A stretch of DNA of 56,303 nt, taken from NCBI RefSeq assembly GCF_021556435.1, contig NZ_JAKGCU010000029.1, forward strand, positions 1 through 56,303, in the 5' to 3' direction. The notes under the pieces were generated by a model. That model was not told the origin of the DNA, did not search any database, and saw nothing but the letters and a program-made list of their open reading frames with translations. This DNA is from Gordonia tangerina (GTDB taxonomy: Bacteria > Actinomycetota > Actinomycetes > Mycobacteriales > Mycobacteriaceae). The translations under genes and the position numbers were made by a program. How positions within the stretch are numbered: the stretch's first letter is position 1; each line of letters opens with the position of its first letter. Positions 1 to 11,163 of the stretch are shown piece after piece.

Positions 1-47
1 ACGGGACCGCATCTGTACCTTGACAACTCAACAGTGTGAACAAGCCT

Positions 48-108
48 GCTGACCGACCGACCCGAACGTCAGCGACGGACGCGACACCATCGCGGCCGGT
101 CGGTCAGC
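48..108. terminator. inverted repeat downstream of mbtF
   Basis: The arms GCTGACCGACCG (48-59) and CGGTCGGTCAGC (97-108) are perfectly complementary and lie just past the mbtF stop codon at 117-119 on the minus strand. No U-tract is evident, so this is only a candidate transcript end for the mbtE-mbtF unit. Positions 1-47 show nothing else that I can support. Confidence 0.45.
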
Positions 109-116
109 ACGCTCGA

Positions 117-3100
117 TCAGCCGGCTTGGCCGGCAACGACCGACGCCAGCGCGGAGACCGACAGCTGCCACAGCTCGGTGAGTCGTCCGGCTTCTCCGGC
201 GGTCAGCAGGCTCTCGCCGTAACGCCAGTTGGCGACGAGCTGTGGGCCATTCTCGGTGGCGCGCACCACGGTTACCACGTCGAGTGTGTATCGAAGCGGC
301 AGATCGGGCTCCGGATCGGTAGGGAGCCGATCGTTGAGCTCGAGGTCGGTGATCGGCGCCCACGGCTGCCACGAATCGTCACCACGGCGCGAACCCCCAC
401 CGCTGCGCGAATCGTCAACACCGCGCGAATCGGCACCGTGCAGATCGAAGCGGCCGAGATAATTGAACTCGATCTGCGGCTCGACCGTATCGACCAGCTC
501 GTCGGCGCCGCGGACATACTTCAGGATGCCGAAATCGATTCCGCTGCCCGGGATCGTGGAGAGGTCGGTGGCGACGTCGTCGAGCAGACGGGTGGCGGCG
601 GCCCGATCGCCAGCGGCCTGCGCGGGGTCGAGATCGTGTCCGGTGCCGAGCCGGACCGGATAGACGGTGGTGAACCACCCGAGAGTTCGAGTGGTGTCCA
701 CCGACGGGCCGGCCAGTTCGTCGTCGCGTCCGTGCCCTTCGAGGGCTATATAGGCACCCTGGGTGGGATCGGCGCCGCGTTCCCGCCGCCATCCGGCGAT
801 CGTCAGGGTCAGTGCGGCCAGCAGGAATTCGCGCATGCCGATACGTTTGTCCAGCGCGCCCAGGATGGTCCCGGTGATGTCGGCGGGTGTCAGAGTGACC
901 GCGGACCGCAGCGACGACCAGGTGTCCACGCGCGGGTCCGGCAGCCGGGCACCGATTGGGGCGTCGGGTGCGGACACCTGCGAGACCCAATGGTCGAGGT
1001 GTGCCGACACCTCCGGACGATCGGCACGGGCCCGGATCTCGGTGCACCAGTACCGATAGTCGGTGCGTTCGCCGTCGATCGTCGGCGGGGCACCCGCGGC
1101 CAGAGCCGCACCGGCGCCGGCGAGGTCGCCGAAGATGATCTGCCAACTGACTGCGTCCACAGCCAGGTGATGGATCGCGAGCAGCAAGATGTCATGGGCG
1201 CCCAGCCGGTTCAGTCGAACCGCGGCCAGCATCCGCCCCTTGTCGGGGTCGACCGCGTCATTGGCGCGTCGCGCGGCAGTGGTGATGCCCGCGGGCAGAT
1301 CAGTGCTCGGCATCGAGGCGAGAATAGTTGTGGCGTCAACGGTTCCAGCATCACGGGTGACGACCCCCGCGGGCGTACGCGTGGCCCGCAACATGTCGTG
1401 ACCGTCGATGAGGGTCTGCAGGATCGTCTGCAGATCGCCCTCGGACAGACCATCTGGCAACGCGAACAGCACGGTCTGCGTGAATCGCCGATCGTTGCCG
1501 TACTCGTCGAGCCATTCCACGATGGGCAGGGCGGGCACGATGCCGGGGCCGGCGCGGGTGGCGTCGGGTTCATCGACGTGGCGGTCGATGGCATCCGCGA
1601 GGTCGGCGACCGTGGGATGCGCCAACACCATCCGTGGTGTCACGGTCAGGTCGTGCTCGCGCAGTGCGTGCACCGCGGCCATGGCGACGATGCTGTCGAG
1701 GCCGAGGTCGAAGAAGTCCTCGTCGGCCGCCGGGGTACTCCCCAAGACCGCACCGATCACCGACGACACCACGCGCCCGGTGGGGGTCAGGTCGGCGCTG
1801 TCCGCGCCGGATCGCGCTTGCAGCGCCTGCGCCGCGGACTCGGCCAGAGCACGGCTGTCCACCTTGCCGTTGCTGTTCATCGGCAACACCGGCAGCGTGA
1901 CGATCCGGGTGGGCACCATGTGCGCGGGCAGCAGTTCGGCCAACCCTGATCGCACCAGGCGCGCGTCGAGCTCGGCACCGGCAACGAATCCGACGAGCGC
2001 GGGACCGGCCGTACGGTCGACCACCACGACAGCAGCCGACCGAATCCCGGGCAGCCGCCGCAGCGCCGCCTCGATCTCGCCGGTCTCGATGCGATAGCCG
2101 CGGATCTTCACCTGGTCGTCGCGGCGACCGACGAAGACGATGTCGCCACGATCGTTACGGCGCACCAGATCTCCGGTGCGATACATCCGTTCCCCTTCGG
2201 TGAACGGGTCGGCCACGAAGCGTCCGGCGGTCATCGCCGCCTTGCCCGTGTAGCCGCGGGTGACCTGCGTGCCAGAGAGATACAGCTCCCCGGCGACCCC
2301 CGTAGGAACGTGACGCAGACGGGTGTCGAGGATGTAGGCGGCCATCCGATCGGTGGGTGAGCCGATCGTGGGCACGGGCGAGTCCGGTATCCGAGCGACC
2401 ACGGCCTCCACCGTGGTCTCGGTGGGCCCGTAACAGTTGTGTGCGGTGGTGCCGGGTAGCGCGCTCAGCTGACGCCAGAGCGCGGGGCCGATCGCCTCAC
2501 CACCCAGCGCGAGTACGGACAGATGGGCATGACCGACGCCTTCATCACCGACCAGTCCAGCCGCCGCGAGCTGACCGAACATCGACGGTGTCGTGTCGAT
2601 CATGTCGATGGCGCGCTCGGCGAGTCCGGCGACAAGTCGTCCTGCATCGCGCATCTCGTCCTCACCGAACAGATGGACGGCGTGACCGTCGAGGAGCGCC
2701 GCCAGCGGCTGCCACGACGCATCGAAGCTGAACGTCCAGGCATGTGCCACCCGAAGCGGCCGGTCGAGCCGCTGGCGTGCCGGGGTGAGCATGTGATCGC
2801 GGTGGTCGCGGCAGTAGCTCACCAACGCCGCATGAGTGCCTATGACACCCTTGGGTTCTCCGGTCGACCCCGACGTGAAGATCACGTAGGCGGCACTCTC
2901 GGGGCATAGCGCGGGGCGCGTGATCTCAGCGGGACGGGCGGCGATCCGGTCGGCCGTGTCAGCATCATCGACGACCACCGCGGTGACCCTGCCGTCGGTC
3001 CGGAACCGCGACAGATTGGCCAGATCGGTCACGACGACCCGCGCACCGGATTGCTCCAGCATGTTGGCCATCCGCTGATCGGGCAACGCGACATCGACCG

Positions 3101-4700
3101 GGACGTATGCGCCACCGGCAAGCATCGTGGCCAGGATGGTGATGACCGAATCCGCCGATCGCGGCAGCGCGATCGCGACCACCGACTCGGGTCCAACGCC
3201 GCGGGCGCGGAGTTCACCGGCGAGCTGGGACGAGCGCGCGGCAAGCGCGGCGTAGCCGATGGACTGTGTCGCGTCGACGAGCGCAGGTGCCTCCGGTGTC
3301 CGACGGGCCTGATCGAGGAACGCCGCGATCACCGACGGTGCGAGGTCTGCGGCCTCGGCCCGCCGCGTGGAGGTCCGGTCGATCAGTGCGCGCTCCTCGG
3401 GCAGCAGCACGTCGATAGCATCTGTGGGACCATCGCCCGCGGCGGGCAGCTGTTCGAGCACCCGCAGCAGTCGCGCCGCGATCTCGGCCGGGCGGAGGTC
3501 ACCGAGCGCACCGTCGATCGCCTCGGTGATGATGACGAGTTCGCCGTCGAGCACGTAGGCGACGACGGTGAGGGGGTAGTGCGCCAAACTCTCCATGGCC
3601 AGCGGTAGGAAGCGGGTGCCGTCGGGCGCGGAGACCGGCTCGGTGGCCGACCCGATCGGGGCATTCTCGAATACGAAGAGCGTGTCGAACAGGGCCGAAT
3701 GCCCCGACGCCCGTTGGATATCCGACAACCCCAGGTATCCGTGGTCGCGCATCTGGATCGACGTGCTTTGCAGGGCAGCGCAGTTCGCTCTCACCGTCTC
3801 GGGTTCACCGGCGGCCGCAGTGAGTCGGACGCGCGCCGGGACGGTGTTGATGAACAGGCCGATCATCTCGTCGGCGCCCGCAAGACCCTGCGGACGCCCG
3901 GAAATGGTGGTCCCGAACACGACCTCGTCTCGATCGGTGAGCCTTCCGAGCACGGTGGCCCAGGCGTATTGGACCGCGGTGTTGACGGTCAGGCCCGCCG
4001 ATCTGGCCCACGTGATCAGGCGTTCGGTGTCGGCGACCGGCAGACGATGACGTGTGCGCACGGGTTCGGTGGTCGTCGTACCGGCCTCACCGAGCATCAA
4101 CGGCTCGATCCCCGCGAGGTGGTCCACCCACCGCGCGCGGGCCGCGTCGACGTCCTGCGCGGCCAACCAGGCGATGTAGTTGCGGTACGGCCGAACCGGC
4201 GGCAATGTCGAACTCGAGGCGCCCGCGGCGTAGATCGTGAGCAGTTCGGAGAAGAACAGCGCGATCGACCACCCATCCATCAGAATGTGATGTGCGGTGA
4301 CCAGCAGTCGCCATCGGCCGTCGAGCTCGACGAGCTTCACCCGGATCGACGGCCCGCGGCGCAGATCGAACCGGCGGGCGCGTTCGGCGGCGGCCAATTC
4401 GTCGAACTGTGCGGCGGTGGCGCTGATCTCGTCCCAGGGGACCTTGACGCGACTGGGCACGATCTGCACCGGTTTCGGTAGATCTTTGTCCCACAGGGAC
4501 ACCCGGAGATTAGGGTGTCTGTCGACGATTACGTCGACGCTGCGATGCAGCCGGTCCACGTCGAGCGGGCCGGTGATCTCGACGACGAATTGCATCGAGT
4601 AGACATCGAATCCCTCGCCGGCCATCTCGGACAGCGTGAACAGCCCTTCCTGTAGGGGGCTGAGCGCCAGTACATCCTCGATCTCGGGCGCGGTGGTCAC
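117..4700 (-). CDS. mbtF: mycobactin-type NRPS MbtF (C-A-PCP-E/C-like)
   Basis: Non-ribosomal peptide synthetase, 1527 aa, inferred to add the last lysine-derived residue of a mycobactin-type siderophore. Domain order seen: condensation domain with HHILMDGWS (about residue 138); adenylation domain with [14 protein letters not shown] (about 612) and the usual YRTGD and NGKVD motifs; carrier protein with DLGLDSI (about 998); and a terminal epimerisation/condensation-like domain with [10 protein letters not shown] (about 1182), EGHGRDD and FNYLGRFD. There is no C-terminal thioesterase, as in mycobacterial MbtF, where the terminal domain is thought to help cyclise the final hydroxylysine. It overlaps mbtE by 4 bp (ATGA) and is the last gene of its unit. 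The substrate (lysine or hydroxylysine) is assigned by cluster context, not by reading a specificity code. Confidence 0.9.
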   Translation of the reverse strand: MTTAPEIEDVLALSPLQEGLFTLSEMAGEGFDVYSMQFVVEITGPLDVDRLHRSVDVIVDRHPNLRVSLWDKDLPKPVQIVPSRVKVPWDEISATAAQFDELAAAERARRFDLRRGPSIRVKLVELDGRWRLLVTAHHILMDGWSIALFFSELLTIYAAGASSSTLPPVRPYRNYIAWLAAQDVDAARARWVDHLAGIEPLMLGEAGTTTTEPVRTRHRLPVADTERLITWARSAGLTVNTAVQYAWATVLGRLTDRDEVVFGTTISGRPQGLAGADEMIGLFINTVPARVRLTAAAGEPETVRANCAALQSTSIQMRDHGYLGLSDIQRASGHSALFDTLFVFENAPIGSATEPVSAPDGTRFLPLAMESLAHYPLTVVAYVLDGELVIITEAIDGALGDLRPAEIAARLLRVLEQLPAAGDGPTDAIDVLLPEERALIDRTSTRRAEAADLAPSVIAAFLDQARRTPEAPALVDATQSIGYAALAARSSQLAGELRARGVGPESVVAIALPRSADSVITILATMLAGGAYVPVDVALPDQRMANMLEQSGARVVVTDLANLSRFRTDGRVTAVVVDDADTADRIAARPAEITRPALCPESAAYVIFTSGSTGEPKGVIGTHAALVSYCRDHRDHMLTPARQRLDRPLRVAHAWTFSFDASWQPLAALLDGHAVHLFGEDEMRDAGRLVAGLAERAIDMIDTTPSMFGQLAAAGLVGDEGVGHAHLSVLALGGEAIGPALWRQLSALPGTTAHNCYGPTETTVEAVVARIPDSPVPTIGSPTDRMAAYILDTRLRHVPTGVAGELYLSGTQVTRGYTGKAAMTAGRFVADPFTEGERMYRTGDLVRRNDRGDIVFVGRRDDQVKIRGYRIETGEIEAALRRLPGIRSAAVVVVDRTAGPALVGFVAGAELDARLVRSGLAELLPAHMVPTRIVTLPVLPMNSNGKVDSRALAESAAQALQARSGADSADLTPTGRVVSSVIGAVLGSTPAADEDFFDLGLDSIVAMAAVHALREHDLTVTPRMVLAHPTVADLADAIDRHVDEPDATRAGPGIVPALPIVEWLDEYGNDRRFTQTVLFALPDGLSEGDLQTILQTLIDGHDMLRATRTPAGVVTRDAGTVDATTILASMPSTDLPAGITTAARRANDAVDPDKGRMLAAVRLNRLGAHDILLLAIHHLAVDAVSWQIIFGDLAGAGAALAAGAPPTIDGERTDYRYWCTEIRARADRPEVSAHLDHWVSQVSAPDAPIGARLPDPRVDTWSSLRSAVTLTPADITGTILGALDKRIGMREFLLAALTLTIAGWRRERGADPTQGAYIALEGHGRDDELAGPSVDTTRTLGWFTTVYPVRLGTGHDLDPAQAAGDRAAATRLLDDVATDLSTIPGSGIDFGILKYVRGADELVDTVEPQIEFNYLGRFDLHGADSRGVDDSRSGGGSRRGDDSWQPWAPITDLELNDRLPTDPEPDLPLRYTLDVVTVVRATENGPQLVANWRYGESLLTAGEAGRLTELWQLSVSALASVVAGQAG

Positions 4701-7700
4701 TGCTGCGACTTCCAGGCCGCGCCGAGCGACGACAGCATGTCGTCGCTGAGACCCGACGCACTCATCGGTGCAGCGTCGGCCTGGTCATCGGCGTGCCGTG
4801 CTGCGGAATCGCTCCCCGCTTGATCGGCACCCGGATCCTGGGTCGACGATCGGGTCTGCTCCTCGTCGACGGCCGCGGCCAATTCGGCGATCGAGTAGTG
4901 GTCGAAGATCTGCTGCGGTGCCAGCGGGAGACCTTCCGCGGCTGCGCGGGCTGACCACTGGATCGAGATGACGCTGTCGCCACCGACGGCGAAGAAGTTG
5001 TCATCGCGACCGAGTCCGCCCACACCGAGCAGATCGGACAGGATGACGATCAGCCGTTCCTCGGTCGGGGTCTGCGCCCCTCCCCCGGCAGTCGCGGTCA
5101 TCGCCATCACCATCGGCGCCGGAGTCGAATCGAACGGATCGGTGAATCGCGATCCGGGTGCCAACGCGGACAGCGTCTCCCCGAGTGCGGCTCCCGCCCC
5201 CGACTCGGTGGCCACCCACTCGCGCACCGACCCCAGGTCGGTCGACCCGGTGTGCTGTAGCGCCGCCAGCGTCCGCGGTGTCGCGTGCACGCGGTGCGGC
5301 CGGTCGCGGGTGATGATGGCGGCGAGTTCGGCCGGGTCCTCCGCGTGCATGTCCGGGGTGATCACTCCGGGCAGCGGCGGCAGCACGATCGCCTCGACCG
5401 GGGTGTCGGCGTCCGCGGCGAAGGCGGTCAGCATGGCGCCGAGCGCGGCCGCGATCCCGTCGATGGTGCTCTGGTCGTAGAGATCTGCACTGCCGACGAT
5501 GCGACCGTCGAGACCGCCGTCGGCGCTCACGGTGAGGATCACGTTGAGATCCAGGAACGAGGTGTCCTGCTCCACGGGCAGCAGCGCAATGGTGGCATCG
5601 GCGTCGTCGAGCGGCCGGCCGGTGATGTTCTGGTCCCGATCACGGAAGTGGATCATGCTCTGGAACAGCGGGTTCCGGGATCTGGTTCGCCGCGGATTGA
5701 GCGCCTCGACGAGCCGCTCGATGGGCACATCCTGGTGAGCGAAGGCGTCGAGGACCGTGTCGCGGCAACGCCGGATGAGTTGCCGCACGGTCGGCGCGCC
5801 GTCAGTACGCGAACGCAGTGCCACCATGTTGGCGAACAGACCGACGAGGCGTTCGGTACCGACGTCGACGCGTCCGGCCACCGGGGTACCGATGGTGATG
5901 TCGTCCCCACCACCGAGCCTGCTCCAGAGTGCCGTCAACGCAGCGGTGATCATCATGAACTCGGTGGCGCCACAGTCATCGGCCGTGCGCCGCAACCGTC
6001 GATGCGTTTCCGGGGACACCGCCAGGTCGGCGAGCACGCCGCCCTTCCCGAGCGCGGGCGGGCGTGGCCGATCGGCGGCAACCGTGATCTCATCTGGTTG
6101 CCCGTCCAGCACGGCACGCCAGTGCTCGATCTGCCGACGGCCGAATTCTGCTGCGCTGTCCGAACCTGCGGCGCTGTCGGGCTTCGCGGCACCGGACGCA
6201 TCCGTGGCGTGCACGTCGGCTCGGTCCACCCCCACCGGGAACACCCGATGCTGCCAGAGTGCGTAGTCGGTGTAGGTCAGTTCCGGTGTGGGCAGTGCGG
6301 GCGCCATCCCCGCGACGCGGGCCCGATAGGCCGCGATCAAATCGTCGATCAGCACATCGGTGGACCAGTGGTCGATCACCATGTGATGTACCACCAACGA
6401 CAGGGTGTGCCGGGTGTCGTTCTCGCGCAGCAGACTCACGTTCAGCAGCGGCCCCTCGGCGAGGTCGAAGAGATGCTCGCGGGTCTGAGCCAACTGTGCG
6501 GTGAGCGTGTCCGGGCCATCGACGTCGACAACCGGCACGTCCAGACTCACACTGTCGGCGACGCGTGCGGTCGGCAGGCCGTCGCGCTCCACGAACGTGG
6601 TGCGCAGCGCGGAGTGGCAGGCGACCACATCGTCGAGCGCGGCACGCAGCGCAGCCACGTCGATCGGACCGTCGAGTCGCAACGCCAGCGGGATGTTCCC
6701 CGCCGCGCCCGGCCCTTCGAAACGGTGCTGGAACCACATCGCGAGCTGCGAAAAGGACAGCGGAACCGGGTCGGGCACATCGACATGGCGCAACGGTGGG
6801 CGGGTGGATGCCGTGGCGTTCGGGGATGCCGGCATGCTCACCGATGGTGCGGCCGGGACGCTGGTGTCGACGCCGGTGCTGTCGTCGAGACCGACAGCAC
6901 CGTCATCCAGGGCGTCGAGTTCACCCAGGTCGTCGATATCGCCCAGGTCGTCGAGGTCGATACCGAACTCTTCGCGCACCGCGGCATTCACCGCAGCCGC
7001 CAGTCCGGCGACGGTCGGATTGTCGAGCGGCAGACGTACATCCACATCGATACCGAACTCGGTGGTCAACGTGGTCACGAGCCGAGCAGCGAGTAACGAA
7101 TGGCCACCCAGGTCGAAGAACGATGCTCCGGCCAAAATGTCGTCGCGGCCGAACAGTTCGGCATAAACCGCCGCGATCCGCTTCTCGGTCGGCGTCTGCG
7201 GTTCCCGGTCATCGCGGGGACGCACCGTGATGATCGGCAGCGCATCCCGATCGAGCTTGCCGTGCGTCGTCAGCGGCACCTCGTCGATGACGGCGACCGC
7301 GGACGGCACCATGTAGTCCGGAAGGCGGGTGCGGGCGTCGGCCAACACCGCGTCGAGGTCGATCGCCGACCCTGCGTGTGCCGCCGGGATGACGTAGGCG
7401 ATCAGACGCGCACCGGAATCGTCGGAGTCCACCAGGACGAGCGCATGGGCGACGTCGGGATGGTGGGTCAGACCGGCTTCCACCTCACCGAGTTCGATGC
7501 GGAATCCGCGCACCTTGACCTGCTCGTCGGCGCGGCCCACGAATTCCAGGTCGCCGTCGGGATTTCGGCGCGCGAGGTCTCCGGTGCGATAGAGACGAGC
7601 TCCCGGCGTGAACGGATCGGCGACGAACCGCGTCGCGGTGAGCATCGGGCGACCGAGATATCCCCGCGCCAGTTGCGTACCGCCTAGATAGATCTCCCCG

Positions 7701-10186
7701 ACCACACCGTCAGGGACCAACCGCAGTCCCGGGTCGAGCAGGTAAGCGGCCACATTGGTGTTGGGTGTGCCGATCGGCACCACGGTGTTGCCCTGGGGTG
7801 TGGTGATCGGGTGATGTGTGGCTGCGACGACGGCCTCGGTGGGGCCGTAGTTGTTCGACAACGCCGCATCGAAGTTGGTGGTGAAGGCGTCGGCCACCTC
7901 GCCGGAGAAGGCCTCGCCGCCGACCGGGACGGTGCGCAGCATCGTCCACTGTTTGACCTCCGGCACCATCAGCAGCGTCGACAGCAAGGTCGGCACCATG
8001 TGCATCACGGTCACGCGACGACGTACGAGAAGCTCTGCCATATAGGCGATGTCGTGCACCGCACCGGGCTTGGGCACCACCAGGGTCGCGCCCACGGCCA
8101 AGGTGCAGAAGATCTCGAACATCGATGCGTCGAAGCTCACCGACGACGTCTGCACGAGCCGATCCTCGGCACCGATCACCTCGCCGGCACCGAATCCGAT
8201 CAGATGATCGGCGATGGCATCGTGCGACACCGCAACACCTTTCGGCGCCCCGGTGGAACCGGAGGTGTAGATCACGTAGGCGAGATTCGATGGATGCAGC
8301 GGCGATCGACGTTCGGCGTCGGTGGGAGCGCTTGCCGCCGAGGCGTATTCCGTGTTCGACGACACCTCCTCCTCGGCGGCCGCCAACGCGGCTGCGTCGA
8401 GTACCAAGCGAGGCGCGGCGTCGGAGATGAGGAACTCGGTTCGGTCGGCCGGATAGTCGGGGTCGATCGGCAGATATGCGGCACCCGACTTGAGTACAGC
8501 CAGCGCGGCGACCACGAATCCGACCGATGCGCCGAGGCGGAGTCCGATCACGTCGTCGGGGCCCGCACCCGATCGGATCAGCCAGTGCGCCAGCCGGTTC
8601 GATCGCTCGTCGAGGGCCCGGTAGCTCAGGGTGACATCATCGGAGACGACCGCATCATGCTCGGGGCGCGCGGCGACCGCGGCGGCGAACAGATCGACGA
8701 CGGTACTCGACGCGACCGGCGCGCGGTGCCCGGTGGAGGCCGCCAGCACGCGCTCGCGTGCGGCGGGGGCGAGAAGTTCGTGGTCCCGGATCGGCGCGAG
8801 CGGATTGCCCAGCATGTGCTCGAGCAGGTTGAGGTAGCCGTCGGCGATGTCGGATGCCAGGACGTCGCCGAAGCGTTCGGTGTCGTATTCGATCTCCAGC
8901 GACGCCTGCTCACCGGTCACGATGCTGAACTCCAACGGCAGCTGACCATTCGGCGTGCTCAGCTCGACGAGAGGTTCAGCGGCGACTCCGCGCAAGGCGA
9001 AGCCCTGTGCGTCGCCGCGGGCGCTGAGGCTGATCTCGACGAGTTGTTCGAGTCCGTCGGCTCCGGGCGCGCGCTGCGGGTTGAGCGCTCCGACAACCGC
9101 GTCGATCGGCGCACTCTGGTGGGCCAGTCCGTCGGTCAGGCGCTGTCCCGCCAGCGAGATGAGCCGGTCGAAGTTGTCGTGGCCGGCCAGCCGGGTTCGC
9201 ATCAGCAGGGTGTTGCCGAAGTAGCCGATGAGCGGGGCTGCCTGGGCAGGCCGCTGGGTGACCGGAACCGCGATCGTGAAGTCGGTGGCCCCGGTGAGCC
9301 GATGGATCAGCGCGTCGAGGGCGGCGGCGTAGACGGTGAACGGACTGACCGCGCCCGCGCGGGCCAGCTCGTCGACTCGGTCACGCATGGTGTCGGGCAG
9401 CGGACGGGTGAGCAGCGCACTCTGGCGCCGCCCGGAGGCGTCGGCGCGCCGGGCCGGTAGGCCGACCGGTTCCGGAAGCGGGGTGAGTTGGGTTCGCCAA
9501 TGGTCGAGGTCTGCGGCCACTGTCGCGGCGTCGGTGTCGGGCAGGTCGACATACTGCCGCGGCAACGGCGTCGACCCGCCGGCGTCGGCCACACCGTCCT
9601 CGGCGTTGTATGCGCGGTTGACCTCGTCGAACAGAATCGGCCACGACTCGTCGTCCCAGCAGATGTGGTGCACGGTGAGCAGCAGGATGTGTTCGTCGGT
9701 GCCGGAGGCGATCAGTAGCAGCCGGATCGGCGGCTGCGTCGTGAGATCGAACGGCGTCCCGAACTCCCGGCGCGCGAGCACCGTCAGCCGCCGGTCGCGA
9801 CGAGTGCCGGTCAGATCGCCGATGTCGTCGGTGCGCCAGGCCAGGGTGGCGGCGGCGTGATGACGCGCACGTGGCTCGCCGTCATCGTCCGATTCGTAGG
9901 TGGTGCGCAGGATCTCGTGGCGGGCCACCACCGCGGTGAACGCGGCACGCAGCCGCTCCTCGTCGAGCGGACCGGCGAGCCGATAGGCGACCCCGACGTT
10001 GAGGCTGGTGTCCGCGCTGTCGCGGTGCGACACGAACCAGAGTCGGCGTTGGGCCGCCGCCAACGGACTCGTCGCACCGTCCGGGCGGGCCGCGATCAGT
10101 GTGTCCGTACCGGAACCGGCCAGCCCGCCGGCCGCCAGCCGCTGACGGAGAAGTTCTTTCCGGCGCTGGGTGAGATCGTCTGCCAT
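4697..10186 (-). CDS. mbtE: mycobactin-type NRPS MbtE with a degenerate second module
   Basis: NRPS, 1829 aa. First module: condensation domain with HHICWDDES (about residue 173), adenylation domain with [14 protein letters not shown] (about 642) and carrier protein with [12 protein letters not shown] (about 1027). In mycobactin synthesis this module loads the acylated N6-hydroxylysine. A second condensation domain follows with HHMVIDHWS (about 1265). Then, where an adenylation domain of some 500 residues should be, only about 80 residues remain (about 1613-1690). These resemble the middle of an A domain ([20 protein letters not shown], then [20 protein letters not shown]). A second carrier protein ([10 protein letters not shown], about 1737) ends the protein. 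The start is 5 bp after the MTB12-like gene with a weak ribosome site, so coupling is likely. Confidence 0.9.
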   Translation of the reverse strand: MADDLTQRRKELLRQRLAAGGLAGSGTDTLIAARPDGATSPLAAAQRRLWFVSHRDSADTSLNVGVAYRLAGPLDEERLRAAFTAVVARHEILRTTYESDDDGEPRARHHAAATLAWRTDDIGDLTGTRRDRRLTVLARREFGTPFDLTTQPPIRLLLIASGTDEHILLLTVHHICWDDESWPILFDEVNRAYNAEDGVADAGGSTPLPRQYVDLPDTDAATVAADLDHWRTQLTPLPEPVGLPARRADASGRRQSALLTRPLPDTMRDRVDELARAGAVSPFTVYAAALDALIHRLTGATDFTIAVPVTQRPAQAAPLIGYFGNTLLMRTRLAGHDNFDRLISLAGQRLTDGLAHQSAPIDAVVGALNPQRAPGADGLEQLVEISLSARGDAQGFALRGVAAEPLVELSTPNGQLPLEFSIVTGEQASLEIEYDTERFGDVLASDIADGYLNLLEHMLGNPLAPIRDHELLAPAARERVLAASTGHRAPVASSTVVDLFAAAVAARPEHDAVVSDDVTLSYRALDERSNRLAHWLIRSGAGPDDVIGLRLGASVGFVVAALAVLKSGAAYLPIDPDYPADRTEFLISDAAPRLVLDAAALAAAEEEVSSNTEYASAASAPTDAERRSPLHPSNLAYVIYTSGSTGAPKGVAVSHDAIADHLIGFGAGEVIGAEDRLVQTSSVSFDASMFEIFCTLAVGATLVVPKPGAVHDIAYMAELLVRRRVTVMHMVPTLLSTLLMVPEVKQWTMLRTVPVGGEAFSGEVADAFTTNFDAALSNNYGPTEAVVAATHHPITTPQGNTVVPIGTPNTNVAAYLLDPGLRLVPDGVVGEIYLGGTQLARGYLGRPMLTATRFVADPFTPGARLYRTGDLARRNPDGDLEFVGRADEQVKVRGFRIELGEVEAGLTHHPDVAHALVLVDSDDSGARLIAYVIPAAHAGSAIDLDAVLADARTRLPDYMVPSAVAVIDEVPLTTHGKLDRDALPIITVRPRDDREPQTPTEKRIAAVYAELFGRDDILAGASFFDLGGHSLLAARLVTTLTTEFGIDVDVRLPLDNPTVAGLAAAVNAAVREEFGIDLDDLGDIDDLGELDALDDGAVGLDDSTGVDTSVPAAPSVSMPASPNATASTRPPLRHVDVPDPVPLSFSQLAMWFQHRFEGPGAAGNIPLALRLDGPIDVAALRAALDDVVACHSALRTTFVERDGLPTARVADSVSLDVPVVDVDGPDTLTAQLAQTREHLFDLAEGPLLNVSLLRENDTRHTLSLVVHHMVIDHWSTDVLIDDLIAAYRARVAGMAPALPTPELTYTDYALWQHRVFPVGVDRADVHATDASGAAKPDSAAGSDSAAEFGRRQIEHWRAVLDGQPDEITVAADRPRPPALGKGGVLADLAVSPETHRRLRRTADDCGATEFMMITAALTALWSRLGGGDDITIGTPVAGRVDVGTERLVGLFANMVALRSRTDGAPTVRQLIRRCRDTVLDAFAHQDVPIERLVEALNPRRTRSRNPLFQSMIHFRDRDQNITGRPLDDADATIALLPVEQDTSFLDLNVILTVSADGGLDGRIVGSADLYDQSTIDGIAAALGAMLTAFAADADTPVEAIVLPPLPGVITPDMHAEDPAELAAIITRDRPHRVHATPRTLAALQHTGSTDLGSVREWVATESGAGAALGETLSALAPGSRFTDPFDSTPAPMVMAMTATAGGGAQTPTEERLIVILSDLLGVGGLGRDDNFFAVGGDSVISIQWSARAAAEGLPLAPQQIFDHYSIAELAAAVDEEQTRSSTQDPGADQAGSDSAARHADDQADAAPMSASGLSDDMLSSLGAAWKSQQ

Positions 10187-10191
10187 CGCGG

Positions 10192-11112
10192 TCAGAGGCT
10201 GCAGGGGATCTGCGCGTAGGAACCGATGTCACAGATCGACCGGTTCGACAACTTCCACTGGCCGCCCTGCCACACCCAGTACACCGGCATGCGGGCCGGC
10301 TGGTAGCCCGGCGACTTCAGTTCCAGCGTCGCCTTGGCGGTGTTGCCGTTCACGGTGACCGGCCCGGTCACGTTGTAGGTGAAACCGAGCGGCTTGAACC
10401 GCTGGAGCAGCAGCACGATGGGCTGCGCCTGGTTCACTGCGCGCTGACCACCCTCCAGACGCTGCGCCTTCTGGGCATTCGATCCACCACCGACGAGGAC
10501 GTCGAGGTCGTTCTGAAGCTGACCGACCGTCGGCGTCGCACGCGATGCGGTGGTCGTCTGGGTGGTCTGCTGAGTCTGCTGGGTCGGCTGCTGCGGGGCT
10601 GCCTCAGGCACCGCACCCGGTGCCAGTCCCCCGCCGGAGGCGCCGCCACCGGCGGGCAGGTCGGCGCTGCTGCCCTCGCCGGGCGGGCCGAGCACCTCCC
10701 CCTTGGGCCCGGCCGCGATCGACGGGTTCGCGGCACCGGCCGGCGGTGCGGCAGACGTCGGCGCACCGGCGGTGGGCGCCTGCTGCGGCAGCTGTCCCTG
10801 CGCGGAACCCAGGTTGACCACCGTGGGCTGCGCGGTTGATGCCGACGTGCCCTGCCCGATGTCGGACAGCAACAGACCGACCACACCGATCGTCACGATC
10901 AGCGCGGAGATGATCGCCGAGACGCCGCCGGCCACGAGCACGGTCGGCCAGCTGACACCCCCGGCCGGGCCATTCGTGGCGTCGCCCGAGTCATCTGCCG
11001 GCTCGTCGGTCGGGGTGTCCACGGCGCTGTCGGCCGCGGACTGCTCTGGCGTTGCCGAGTAGGCCTGGGCACCGATCGGTCCGGTGGCGGTGTCGTCGTA
11101 ATCGCTCGACAT
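10192..11112 (-). CDS. membrane-anchored MTB12-like protein in the siderophore cluster
   Basis: About 306 aa. It has an acidic cytoplasmic N-terminus, one membrane segment (around [20 protein letters not shown]), a Pro/Ala/Gly-rich external stalk, and a C-terminal domain beginning near [13 protein letters not shown] with LEGG and a closing WQGGQWKLS. This C-terminal pattern matches, from memory, the low-molecular-weight antigen MTB12/CFP-2 family of mycobacteria. I chose the ATG at 11110-11112 because GAGGGGAG lies just before it; an upstream ATG at 11146-11148 lies inside the IdeR box. It is first in a unit with mbtE and mbtF. Its membrane segment and stalk resemble the small protein at 23618-23848. 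A role in siderophore export or envelope handling is inference. Confidence 0.75.
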   Translation of the reverse strand: MSSDYDDTATGPIGAQAYSATPEQSAADSAVDTPTDEPADDSGDATNGPAGGVSWPTVLVAGGVSAIISALIVTIGVVGLLLSDIGQGTSASTAQPTVVNLGSAQGQLPQQAPTAGAPTSAAPPAGAANPSIAAGPKGEVLGPPGEGSSADLPAGGGASGGGLAPGAVPEAAPQQPTQQTQQTTQTTTASRATPTVGQLQNDLDVLVGGGSNAQKAQRLEGGQRAVNQAQPIVLLLQRFKPLGFTYNVTGPVTVNGNTAKATLELKSPGYQPARMPVYWVWQGGQWKLSNRSICDIGSYAQIPCSL

Positions 11113-11142
11113 GGGCTCGCTCCCCTCACTGGGCCCGTGCTG

Positions 11143-11161
11143 TTTCATTAGCCTGACCTTA
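11143..11161 (-). promoter_or_regulatory. candidate IdeR iron box before MTB12-like-mbtE-mbtF
   Basis: Read on the minus strand, TAAGGTCAGGCTAATGAAA matches the IdeR/DtxR consensus TWAGGTWAGSCTWACCTWA at 15 of 19 positions. It sits between the mbtD stop (11164) and the MTB12-like start (11112), so the second half of the cluster probably has its own iron-repressed promoter. Confidence 0.7.
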
Positions 11162-11163
11162 CT

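Noticed and set aside
36..1949. 637-codon open frame on the plus strand
   Set aside because: It is antisense to the clear mbtF domains; long empty frames opposite GC-rich genes are expected.
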